5,297 bases of DNA from an uncultured Actinomyces sp. GTDB lineage: Bacteria; Actinomycetota; Actinomycetes; Actinomycetales; Actinomycetaceae. Under the pieces are notes generated by a model. It searched no databases. It saw only the letters and a program-made list of their open reading frames with translations, and was not told where the DNA came from. A program made the position numbers and the translations under genes. The stretch's first letter is position 1; every line of letters begins with the position of its first letter. The stretch is taken from contig CAMFDH010000114.1 of NCBI GenBank assembly GCA_945949035.1, positions 1-5,297 of the forward strand, written 5' to 3'. Positions 1 to 5,297 of the stretch are shown here, one piece after another.

Positions 1-1
1 C

Positions 2-277
2 CTAGCGAGCGTAAAGCTCTGCGGGCAGCCACATGAGCGGGTGCCACATGACCTGCGGGTTTACCCCCGGCCAACGACGTGCGTCGCCATCAAACTTCTC
101 CGGGTAGACAGGGAAAGGGATCGTAGAAGTGGGGTCCACCGTAAGATATTCGGCTGGGATCCCAGTGATGCGGGCGAACTGTTCATACGCAGTGCCGAAC
201 TGTATCACGTCATCGGAAACAAGTAACCCACCTCCGGGGTCAAGAATGAACGGGCGCTGCTTCGGGAAAGGGGACAT
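2..277 (-). CDS. Small hypothetical protein (91 residues)
   Basis: I do not recognise this protein. It is complete: ATG 277 to TAG at 4-2, leaving one base of the window. It is Pro- and aromatic-rich, with no cysteine, signal peptide or membrane segment. It starts MSPFPKQRPFILDPGGGLLV, and its C-terminal third has three tryptophans (69, 78, 83) among Pro residues (RRWPGVNP, MWHPLMWLP). An in-frame TAG at 314-316 and the lack of another start codon after it make ATG 277 the first possible start. The ribosome binding site is weak (AGAAAG, 7 bases upstream). Support for it being a real gene comes from its same-strand position 65 bases after the lipoprotein, and from the shared 13-mer with hairpin upstream, which it has in common with the hydrolase gene. 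Function is unknown. Confidence 0.7.
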   Translation of the reverse strand: MSPFPKQRPFILDPGGGLLVSDDVIQFGTAYEQFARITGIPAEYLTVDPTSTIPFPVYPEKFDGDARRWPGVNPQVMWHPLMWLPAELYAR

Positions 278-311
278 TTTACTGCTTTCTGGTTTAGGTC
301 CTATATACAGT

Positions 312-324
312 AACTATGCGAAAC
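312..324 (-). repeat. Shared intergenic 13-mer GTTTCGCATAGTT, copy 2
   Basis: This copy is identical to 2950-2962, in the same orientation, and lies 34 bases before ATG 277 in the gap between the lipoprotein and the 91-residue gene. After one differing base both copies continue with CT, and a similar GTA follows within a few bases. Confidence 0.65.
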
Positions 325-335
325 CTGGCCCCCAG
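325..335 (-). repeat. Hairpin abutting the shared 13-mer, copy 2
   Basis: CTGG-GGG-CCAG on the minus strand gives a 4-base-pair stem with a 3-base loop, directly followed by GTTTCGCATAGTT. It has the same TGGGGG...CCA core as copy 1 but is shorter. It lies just after the lipoprotein stop. With no T-run after it, a terminator role is unlikely. Confidence 0.5.
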
Positions 336-342
336 CTCGCAA

Positions 343-1125
343 TCAACCGATCGGTTCGAGGGCACGCATCGAAAACATGTGTTCTGGCGTGAACCCAACA
401 ACCTTCCATTCGCCACCCTCAGGTGCCACCTCAATGATGTCGCAGACCTGCTCACCGAACACGTTGCCGGCAGCTGCCCCCTTATAGTGGGCGGAGTAGC
501 AAACCTGCACAGATAGCTTCGCAGGTGTCGAACCCTCAAGGGCATTGATGTGAAGAAACCGCGGGTACATCTTTGTTGAGCCAGATTCCCATAGCTTCCA
601 CCTTGTTTGTGGGCGCGACACTATTTCAGGGATCCGCTCTTTCACGGCAGATGAGCCATACTGCTCCATGGCACGCCCGAACGAGTCCCACTCAGAGCTG
701 TCGGTGGTCTCCCTCTCCCAGGAGAGCTTAATGAAACGTGCTGCAACCCTATTGGCCTGCAATCCGTCCTCAATACTCATGCCCTGGGCAGTGGAATTTC
801 CTATTAAACCGTCGTTCGGTAAGAGAATGTTCCCGGGGAGAACCTGCACCAACTCTGTCTGATCAGGAATAATGTCGCCAGGCTCTACATTGCTGTCCTC
901 CACCTCATCCCAAAATCCTTCGCCGTGATTGTCTACACCCCCTTCTTCAAGCCACCCAGAGTCAGACTGGGGGTCCCCACCGCTCTGCCCATCTACAGAA
1001 ACAGACAGATCCTTGTAGGTATACGGTCCAGATTGTGAGTCCACGGCCCCAGGAGATGAGCAAGATGATACTGCTGCTACGGCGCATAGCGTGGCGGTGA
1101 TGAGAGCTAAACGTGTATGCCTCAA
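343..1125 (-). CDS. Lipoprotein with C-terminal NTF2-like/VirB8-like domain (TTG start)
   Basis: This 260-residue exported lipoprotein has a basic n-region (MRHTR), a hydrophobic core and a lipobox VSSC, with the lipidated Cys at 22. The start must be TTG 1125: an in-frame TAA lies at 1141-1143 and there is no other ATG, GTG or TTG before the lipobox. TTGA overlaps the hydrolase stop by 4 bases. Residues 25-110 form an acidic Ser/Gly/Asp-rich linker, probably disordered. Residues 120-260 look like an alpha-beta domain: a helix AARFIKLSWERE, then SSEWDSFGRAMEQYG, then alternating strands, with Cys209 and Cys228 possibly disulfide-bonded. The helix with conserved-looking Trp residues followed by strands ending in GEWKVVGF resembles the NTF2-like folds of VirB8/TcpC assembly factors of Gram-positive conjugation systems. 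This is a pattern-level judgement. If correct, it is a periplasm-side T4SS scaffold anchored by lipid rather than by a membrane helix. An entry-exclusion or surface lipoprotein is the alternative. Confidence 0.85.
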   Translation of the reverse strand: MRHTRLALITATLCAVAAVSSCSSPGAVDSQSGPYTYKDLSVSVDGQSGGDPQSDSGWLEEGGVDNHGEGFWDEVEDSNVEPGDIIPDQTELVQVLPGNILLPNDGLIGNSTAQGMSIEDGLQANRVAARFIKLSWERETTDSSEWDSFGRAMEQYGSSAVKERIPEIVSRPQTRWKLWESGSTKMYPRFLHINALEGSTPAKLSVQVCYSAHYKGAAAGNVFGEQVCDIIEVAPEGGEWKVVGFTPEHMFSMRALEPIG

Positions 1126-2918
1126 GTTATCGACACCCCCTTAGACTTTAGGTAAGGAACCGGATCAGTAGCCGAGCCGTCGATGATAATCTCAAAATGT
1201 AAGTGCGGCGCCGTGCTAGAGCCGGTACTCCCAACGGATCCAATCTTGGCGCCAGCCTTTACAGACTGGCCAGCCTTCGTCGGTGAAGGGGACACCATGT
1301 GGCAGTACTTACTCTGATACCCGCGGTGCTGGATCATGACGTAGTTACCGCATCCACTGTCGTACTTAGAAGCAACGACCATCCCTGGTGCTACAGCGTA
1401 AATGGGGTCGCCTGAATTCCCCGCAATATCAACCCCTGAGTGAAGCCGTGAATCCCCATAGATAGGGTGGGTGCGCCACCCGAATGAAGATGTCTTTGTT
1501 AGTGGCTTGCCAAGTGGGGATGCCCACATTCCGTCCGGGACCTTGATTCCTCCCGAGCCTTTACCGGAAGTTCGCACCTCCTTAATGATGCGGAAAACAT
1601 GCGGAACCTGACCGGCCCGGTAAGTTCCCGACGTGAGGTCCAAGATGTTCCCCATCTGACCGGGGTTATTGAAGTGGGCGATCTTGTTATCCCCGATATA
1701 GATAGCCGTGTGCTGCTCCCTTTCGGCCCCACCCCAAACAAGGATGTCTCCCGGGCGCCACTTCGACCTGTCCTTACCATCAATCACCTTGTACTTGGTT
1801 GGCAGATAGGTGAGCATCTGGGCAGTTCCTGCCGGGATGTCATCTACACCGATGTACTTAAACGCCGAAGAAACCCACCCTGAACAGTCATAACGATCCG
1901 GCCCCTGCCGACCCCACCCGTACAAGATATTGGGGTTATTGATCGTCTTGGAGATAAACTCCAAAATGCCAGCATACTCTGCGCTGACAGTGCTACCTTC
2001 AACACAACTAACCGAAGACGTAAACCGCTTGCCAGAGAACTCCTCATAAATCGCCGCGGCCTTGCCAAGCCGGTCTTGAGTCTCGGCGATCCAGCACGCA
2101 TTCGCTGGGCGCGGGAGCGGGTATCCGTACGTTTTGTTACCGTAATAAGAGTCGTTAGGACAGGGGATCTCCCATTGAGCGAGGAATACAGTGGTGGCGA
2201 GCTTCATGTCAGTGGTTGTCTTGAAGTCCTCAAAGGTCTCAAACCAGATCCCGTTAGGCGCCGACCCGCTTTCAAAATAATAGTCGACTAAGGATCCACC
2301 GTACTTTTTCCTGTACCAGTTCGAATTCTCTGACTTCGACATGTCTTTCGTCATGTACTTGACTTGGTTTTTAACGCTCTTCCAGCCACCGGGCATGTTA
2401 CTGAGCGCTATCTTGTCAGCCTGGTGACACCACTGGAACAGCCCCACACATCCCAGCGTTTCCCCGCCGATGTTATGTATGAAATTGGGTGTTTTAGTGT
2501 TCGAGTCGGCGTTGAATGACGACTCCTTCCACGAGTTAGCCATCAACGCGGCGGCGGCCTCGTCGGAGTATCCAGCCCCCTTCAGGCCCTCCCACAACTG
2601 TGCCGCTGTCTTCCTTTGCGCTTCGGACAGGTTTCCAAAGTTAGCGACAGCATCTGGATCAATATCAAACTCTTCAATACACTCCTCTTCAGCGAGGTTC
2701 TCTTCAACCTGAGCTATAGCGAAGATGATGTTTACAGCGGAAAATATTGCGGTAACCGCTATGAAGACGGCACCGGCTATGGCAAGGACGGCGGCTAAAA
2801 TCAAGATGACCTTGAGCTTGATTTTCTTCTTTAGCTGCTTCCCACCGGGGATCTTGTCTATACCGCCTTTTTTAGGCGCGCCTCCCCCTGGAGTTACACC
2901 AACCGGCTCTGCACCCAT
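1122..2918 (-). CDS. Membrane-anchored trimodular peptidoglycan hydrolase (lysozyme-like, NlpC/P60, M23), VirB1-like T4SS component
   Basis: The product (598 residues) cuts cell-wall peptidoglycan outside the membrane. Residues 1-36 are a Gly/Pro- and Lys-rich cytoplasmic tail; 37-69 are a long hydrophobic anchor after KKKIKLK, so the rest should be outside. Residues 97-295 match the phage-tail lysozyme type (AAQLWEGLKGAGYS, ALMANSWKESSF with likely catalytic Glu132, GLFQW). Residues 313-447 are NlpC/P60, with Cys345 in DCSG, His403 in HTAIYIG and likely His415. Residues 476-590 are M23, with zinc ligands His493 and Asp497 (HSGVD) and His574 (HLH), plus His540 and His572. All key residues are present, so three active enzymes are predicted: one cutting glycan strands and two cutting peptides. 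Wall hydrolases with a lysozyme-like plus NlpC/P60 domain are the VirB1-like parts of Gram-positive conjugation systems (Orf14 of Tn916 is the type). The lipoprotein start overlaps its stop, so the two are translationally coupled. Domain calls are strong; the conjugation role is inferred from context. Confidence 0.92.
   Translation of the reverse strand: MGAEPVGVTPGGGAPKKGGIDKIPGGKQLKKKIKLKVILILAAVLAIAGAVFIAVTAIFSAVNIIFAIAQVEENLAEEECIEEFDIDPDAVANFGNLSEAQRKTAAQLWEGLKGAGYSDEAAAALMANSWKESSFNADSNTKTPNFIHNIGGETLGCVGLFQWCHQADKIALSNMPGGWKSVKNQVKYMTKDMSKSENSNWYRKKYGGSLVDYYFESGSAPNGIWFETFEDFKTTTDMKLATTVFLAQWEIPCPNDSYYGNKTYGYPLPRPANACWIAETQDRLGKAAAIYEEFSGKRFTSSVSCVEGSTVSAEYAGILEFISKTINNPNILYGWGRQGPDRYDCSGWVSSAFKYIGVDDIPAGTAQMLTYLPTKYKVIDGKDRSKWRPGDILVWGGAEREQHTAIYIGDNKIAHFNNPGQMGNILDLTSGTYRAGQVPHVFRIIKEVRTSGKGSGGIKVPDGMWASPLGKPLTKTSSFGWRTHPIYGDSRLHSGVDIAGNSGDPIYAVAPGMVVASKYDSGCGNYVMIQHRGYQSKYCHMVSPSPTKAGQSVKAGAKIGSVGSTGSSTAPHLHFEIIIDGSATDPVPYLKSKGVSIT
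1136..1142 (-). promoter_or_regulatory. Weak ribosome binding site for the lipoprotein gene
   Basis: AAGGGGG on the minus strand lies 10 bases before the TTG at 1125, inside the last codons of the hydrolase gene. It is an imperfect match, which fits expression mainly by coupling to translation of the upstream gene. Confidence 0.45.
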
Positions 2919-2923
2919 GTTTA

Positions 2924-2930
2924 CCTGCCT
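2924..2930 (-). promoter_or_regulatory. Ribosome binding site for the hydrolase gene
   Basis: AGGCAGG on the minus strand ends 5 bases before ATG 2918. A second purine-rich block (AGGGAG) lies a few bases further upstream. An in-frame TAG at 2952-2954 rules out a much longer N-terminus. Confidence 0.65.
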
Positions 2931-2949
2931 GCTCCCTGCTTCTACAAGG

Positions 2950-2962
2950 AACTATGCGAAAC
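2950..2962 (-). repeat. Shared intergenic 13-mer GTTTCGCATAGTT, copy 1
   Basis: GTTTCGCATAGTT is identical to the copy at 312-324. It lies in the gap between the 227-residue gene and the hydrolase gene, 31 bases before ATG 2918. It may be a regulator site, promoter part or RNA element of the operon; the sequence does not say which. Confidence 0.65.
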
Positions 2963-2982
2963 ATGGGCGGAACCACCCCCAT
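2963..2982 (-). repeat. Hairpin abutting the shared 13-mer, copy 1
   Basis: On the minus strand the outer stem is ATGGG paired with CCCAT, enclosing an inner GG-TT-CC that can extend the stem with bulges. Its 3' arm touches GTTTCGCATAGTT directly. There is no following T-run, so it does not look like an intrinsic terminator. Confidence 0.55.
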
Positions 2983-2997
2983 TTGAGAGTTTCTGAC

Positions 2998-3681
2998 CTA
3001 CAGTCGGTCCACTATGCTCGCGTGCAGGCGCTCGATAGCCTCACGGACATCATTGTTAGGGTCGTTGAAAGACTCTCTCATACCCATCTCGTCGAAAGGG
3101 TAGCGCCGGTCAAACTCTGACAGCGGCAACTCACCCCCTATAACACTAATCTTGAAAGGGAGGATCTTCCGCTGCTCTGATTTAGGTAGCCGCCCACCAT
3201 ATTTCAAGATGCTGTATCCGCGAACTATGGCGCGAGCTTCCTGTGGAGCGATCGCCATCGGATGCTTCTGTCTCTCTAACCCCTGCTGCTGCTCGATGAA
3301 CTGCTCCAGGGTGGTGATCCCCTGTTTCGCATATTCTTTCTTCTCCTGCCGTGACATCTTTGCCCACCATGCCGGGCCAAGTGTGTGCCTGATGCTGTTG
3401 TACCGTTGCGCCCTCTTCAATGAGTACACGTCGGCAACCTGTTGCAGCACCGAATCGGGGACGGGGACTCTCATCCAAAATCGTAAATGCTGTTCGGCGC
3501 TGCGAGGCATAGGCGGGAAAGAGTAGGTGCCGTCCGCGTTATATTCATCGTCACTCAACTCCAGGTAGCCCACTTCTGACAACATGACATCCGATTCAGG
3601 GTGGCTACTGTGGGTGAATCGCCCACCGTCCGATGTGCCAGGTGGCACTCTGCTCACACCCGCTTCGTTGAAGTCCCCCAT
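2998..3681 (-). CDS. Hypothetical protein with N-terminal GTSDGGRF-type motif
   Basis: This 227-residue soluble protein has no signal peptide, membrane segment or cysteine. I do not recognise the family of its main body. Residues 8-34 read GVSRVPPGTSDGGRFTHSSH followed by PESDVML. This resembles the short R-VPxGTxxGGRF...H.E..V.L segment I associate with the N-termini of otherwise unrelated proteins on actinobacterial plasmids, integrative elements and phages (recalled, not searched). Residues 60-140 are charged and probably helical, with a Trp-Trp pair (GPAWWAKMS) and a QFIEQQQGLERQ stretch. The C-terminus (about 195-227) is acidic and helical. The ATG at 3681 is fixed by a perfect AGGAGG. 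The gene lies 38 bases after the putative channel-tail gene and 79 bases before the wall hydrolase, so an accessory role in the same apparatus is plausible but unproven. Confidence 0.85.
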   Translation of the reverse strand: MGDFNEAGVSRVPPGTSDGGRFTHSSHPESDVMLSEVGYLELSDDEYNADGTYSFPPMPRSAEQHLRFWMRVPVPDSVLQQVADVYSLKRAQRYNSIRHTLGPAWWAKMSRQEKKEYAKQGITTLEQFIEQQQGLERQKHPMAIAPQEARAIVRGYSILKYGGRLPKSEQRKILPFKISVIGGELPLSEFDRRYPFDEMGMRESFNDPNNDVREAIERLHASIVDRL

Positions 3682-3685
3682 GAAA

Positions 3686-3691
3686 CCTCCT
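3686..3691 (-). promoter_or_regulatory. Ribosome binding site for the 227-residue gene
   Basis: AGGAGG on the minus strand is a perfect Shine-Dalgarno core, 4 bases (TTTC) before ATG 3681. It is the strongest such site in the window. It lies in the 38-base gap after the TAA of the upstream gene, which holds nothing else I can support. Confidence 0.85.
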
Positions 3692-3719
3692 CAATCCAGT
3701 TCCGTTGGCCCTTTAGACG

Positions 3720-5297
3720 TTAGCTGTTGTTTTTGTTGTATGCAGCGTTTTCCCTAAACCCTTCAACCATGCGCTTGTTGCGGGCCTCCACCTCCGCAGA
3801 GTCTTCCTGCCGCATTGCCTCAGCGTTTCGGGTCGCCGCAGGGCCACCATGCGTAGCATCTGAATACTCCCTGCCAGATGTGCGCACGTCAGCCCCACTG
3901 CCAGAGACTGCAACCGGACTGGTGGGGGCAGCTGGCTGTGTCCGACCCGAAGAACCACGCGAGCGACCACTATTTGAAGGACTGCCCGCAGAGGTAACTT
4001 GGCGGCGTGGAGCCTCACCAGTCACCCGTGTCGGCTCATCGTAAGCCGGAGGTGCATCCTGCGCTCGAGGCTCCTCATATGGGGTGCGAGCAGGTGCAGA
4101 CGAGCGGTATGAGCCGTCATCAACAACCTGTGACGGACCACCCTGAGTTAATGGTCCACCGTCTACCACGCGGGCGGGTGCAACCGGGCGGCGTGGAGTA
4201 CCCCCAGCCACCTGTGCTGGCCCATCGTGAACTGGACGGCCCCCATGTGCAGACGAGTGGTATGAGCCATCGTCAGCAACCTGTGACGACTCATCCTGAG
4301 TTAGTGGCCCGTCAAATGCGGCGCCGACGGGTGCAGCCTGCTCCCGAAGGCCAAGGTCGTGAGTAGGTGTGAAGTCTTCCGCGACACCACTGCGGCCAGG
4401 TTGAATGTCCTCAGCCGGCATTCGTCGACCAAGCTGCTCCTTGGTTTCATCCGTCCGCATGTCATCATCATCCAGTTGGCTTGGTTCACCTTCACCCCGT
4501 TGCGGGGACTGCTGTTGCTGCTGCCACTGGGCTTGACGCTGAGCATAACGCTCGTCATCCATCTCCTGGATCCTCGAACGAACCTTACGCTTAGCGGCAT
4601 ACCCGCCACGAATCGCAGCACCAGCCGCGAGAGGGGCTGCAGCCCACGGAGTCAACGCCACCGCCGCAGCACCAGCACCAACCAAAGCCGTCCTCTTCAC
4701 CGCAGTACCCGTACCACGCGCCAACAGCGCCGCACGACCAAGCCCTTGAGACTGACGCCACTGATCAGAGCGCGTATCAATGCCGGTAGCCATCCGCACA
4801 GCGCCACGACCAACAACCGGAACACCCTTGACAACATTGCGCCCAACAGCACCCGCCGCCTTCCCAACACCGGCGCCAGCAGCAGCACCCGTCATAGCGA
4901 AACCGGCAGCAAGAAGACTCCGCTTGCGGCCATCAGCGTCAACACTGTGTTTGGCGGCGAACGCCTTGAATCCGTCTTTGCCATGAGCAAGTGAACGCAC
5001 TAGCCCTGATCCGCGAACCGCGGCAGAAGCTCTCGACTTTGCTAACTTGGCAGCAGCTCCCGCCGCAGACCCCATGACACCCGCGGCTGCTAGCATCTTG
5101 CCTCCGGACTTACCGGCCATCGCATTCTGCATGCGCCGAACCTTCATGCTCTCCTTGAAAGACAGGGCATGACCCTTGTTTACGGAGGGGCTTACCTTGC
5201 TGAATGCGCGCTTGCCAGTGGCTAACGCAGCGGCACCCATAACACCCGCAGCCGCTCGTAGACGACTACCAGACTTACCTGACGCAACGTTGCCTGC
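3720..5297 (-). CDS. Ala/Gly-rich repeat protein, probable C-terminal tail of a VirB6/TrbL-like conjugation channel protein (5' end outside window)
   Basis: The frame is open to the right edge: the first ATG is at 5240, but 19 further in-frame codons (5241-5297) have the same composition and belong to an internal repeat, so the true start lies outside the window. Numbering from M at 5240, residues 1-215 alternate short Ala/Gly/Val hydrophobic stretches (about 45-65, 108-135, 183-212) with basic patches. Residues 221-250 are charged and Gln-rich with a QQQQQ run at 240-244. Residues 251-470 are polar, Pro/Ser/Gly-rich and low in complexity, with a tandem duplication at about 311-417. The end (471-506) is charged, probably helical, and finishes YNKNNS. 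No catalytic motif is visible. VirB6/TrbL proteins of actinobacterial conjugative elements often have a multi-pass N-terminal half and a long variable tail, and the downstream wall hydrolase fits this. It could instead be another phage- or plasmid-borne membrane protein. CDS status is firm; function is inferred from composition and context. Confidence 0.62.
   Translation of the reverse strand, partial: AGNVASGKSGSRLRAAAGVMGAAALATGKRAFSKVSPSVNKGHALSFKESMKVRRMQNAMAGKSGGKMLAAAGVMGSAAGAAAKLAKSRASAAVRGSGLVRSLAHGKDGFKAFAAKHSVDADGRKRSLLAAGFAMTGAAAGAGVGKAAGAVGRNVVKGVPVVGRGAVRMATGIDTRSDQWRQSQGLGRAALLARGTGTAVKRTALVGAGAAAVALTPWAAAPLAAGAAIRGGYAAKRKVRSRIQEMDDERYAQRQAQWQQQQQSPQRGEGEPSQLDDDDMRTDETKEQLGRRMPAEDIQPGRSGVAEDFTPTHDLGLREQAAPVGAAFDGPLTQDESSQVADDGSYHSSAHGGRPVHDGPAQVAGGTPRRPVAPARVVDGGPLTQGGPSQVVDDGSYRSSAPARTPYEEPRAQDAPPAYDEPTRVTGEAPRRQVTSAGSPSNSGRSRGSSGRTQPAAPTSPVAVSGSGADVRTSGREYSDATHGGPAATRNAEAMRQEDSAEVEARNKRMVEGFRENAAYNKNNS
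3990..4157 (-). repeat. Tandem repeat unit 2 in the low-complexity tail
   Basis: This covers residues 362-417. It repeats GPLTQ, SQVVDDGSYRSSA and APRRQV. The first two motifs lie 51 codons (153 bases) from their partners in unit 1, while the last lies 62 codons (186 bases) away. Unit 2 therefore has about 11 extra codons, around the Pro/Glu/Asp-rich stretch EEPRAQDAPPAYDEP. All offsets are multiples of three, so the frame is kept. Confidence 0.75.
4176..4310 (-). repeat. Tandem repeat unit 1 in the low-complexity tail
   Basis: This covers residues 311-355 counted from ATG 5240. It begins GPLTQ, continues with SQVADDGSYHSSA and ends near TPRRPV. The same series of motifs recurs in unit 2, showing an in-frame duplication within the tail. 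Confidence 0.75.
5020..5297 (-). repeat. Degenerate hydrophobic repeat, two clear copies 165 bases apart
   Basis: The peptide GKSGSRLRAAAGVMGAAA, running across the ATG at 5240, recurs as GKSGGKMLAAAGVMGSAA around the Met codon at 5073-5075. The spacing is exactly 55 codons. A weaker third version (GRKRSLLAAGFAMTGAAA) is centred on residue 116, 60 residues further on and outside this interval. In the DNA the two clear copies share CCCATrACACCCGCrGCyGC on the plus strand. The repeat runs through the codons before ATG 5240, which is evidence that this ATG is internal. Confidence 0.7.

Noticed and set aside
302..307. TATATA as a possible -10 box for a promoter before the 91-residue gene
   Set aside because: Seventeen bases upstream there is no recognisable -35 hexamer (the region is the hairpin), so a promoter cannot be claimed from the sequence alone.
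278..342. Intrinsic terminator after the lipoprotein gene
   Set aside because: The hairpin stem is only 4 base pairs and is followed by GTTTCGC rather than a T-run.
968..979. Perfect short palindrome TGGGGGTCCCCA-like hairpin in the lipoprotein gene
   Set aside because: It is inside coding sequence for the Gly/Asp-rich linker, lacks the GTTTCGCATAGTT core, and is short enough to occur by chance.
1499..1783. Minus-strand open frame of 94 codons inside the hydrolase gene
   Set aside because: It is in another frame of the NlpC/P60 and linker coding sequence, which has clear catalytic motifs; composition is Arg/Ser-rich shadow.
3324..3333. Ten-base partial match GTTTCGCATA on the plus strand
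   Set aside because: It is in the opposite orientation within coding sequence (EYAKQG codons), has no adjoining hairpin, and a 10-base match is expected by chance.
4007..4366. Plus-strand open frame of 119 codons with apparent peptide repeats (QTSGMS, HRQQPVTTHPEL)
   Set aside because: The repeats are the antisense image of the tandem duplication in the minus-strand gene, so they are not independent evidence of coding.
4359..4994. Plus-strand open frame of 211 codons opposite the Ala-rich gene
   Set aside because: It lies wholly antisense to a well-supported coding region, its Arg/Thr/Ser-rich product is what the complement of Ala/Gly/Arg codons gives, and no domain is visible.
1..5297. CRISPR array, tRNA, rRNA, insertion sequence ends, integrase or attachment site
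   Set aside because: I looked for regular spaced repeats, cloverleaf-like segments, transposase motifs and terminal inverted repeats and saw none; nearly all the window is coding.

Overview
The window holds part of a single-strand gene cluster in which every supported gene is on the minus strand, so the transcription order runs from the right edge to the left. The protein content (Ala/Gly-rich membrane-associated tail, a GTSDGGRF-type N-terminal motif, a lipoprotein, a membrane-anchored multi-domain cell-wall hydrolase) and the moderately high GC suggest a Gram-positive actinobacterium. The best overall reading is a piece of a conjugative type IV secretion (T4SS) operon on a plasmid or integrative conjugative element. 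No ATPase (VirB4, VirD4), relaxase, integrase, origin or attachment site lies in the window, so the T4SS assignment rests on domain content and gene order rather than on a diagnostic gene.

Layout in transcription order: (1) 5297-3720, the 3' part of a long gene whose start lies beyond the right edge. It encodes repeated Ala/Gly hydrophobic segments, then a Gln run, then a low-complexity polar tail with a degenerate tandem duplication; it is probably the C-terminal tail of a VirB6/TrbL-like channel protein. (2) 3681-2998, a 227-residue protein of unknown function with an N-terminal VPPGTSDGGRF motif. (3) 2918-1122, a 598-residue membrane-anchored peptidoglycan hydrolase with three catalytic modules: phage-lysozyme-like, NlpC/P60 and M23. 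(4) 1125-343, a TTG-started lipoprotein that overlaps the hydrolase stop by 4 bases and has a C-terminal domain resembling NTF2-like/VirB8-like folds. (5) 277-2, a 91-residue orphan that ends at the left edge.

A likely division of labour, by inference: gene 1 is part of the membrane channel, gene 3 opens the thick cell wall locally for the channel, and gene 4 is a lipid-anchored assembly factor on the outer face of the membrane. Genes 2 and 5 cannot be assigned.

The most unusual signal is non-coding. The two gaps long enough to hold a regulatory site (2919-2997 and 278-342) each carry the identical 13-mer GTTTCGCATAGTT (minus strand), abutted at the same junction by a small GC-rich hairpin and placed 31 and 34 bases before the next start codon. 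The hairpins differ in length and in their closing base pair, but pairing is kept. There is no gene-free stretch longer than about 80 bases.
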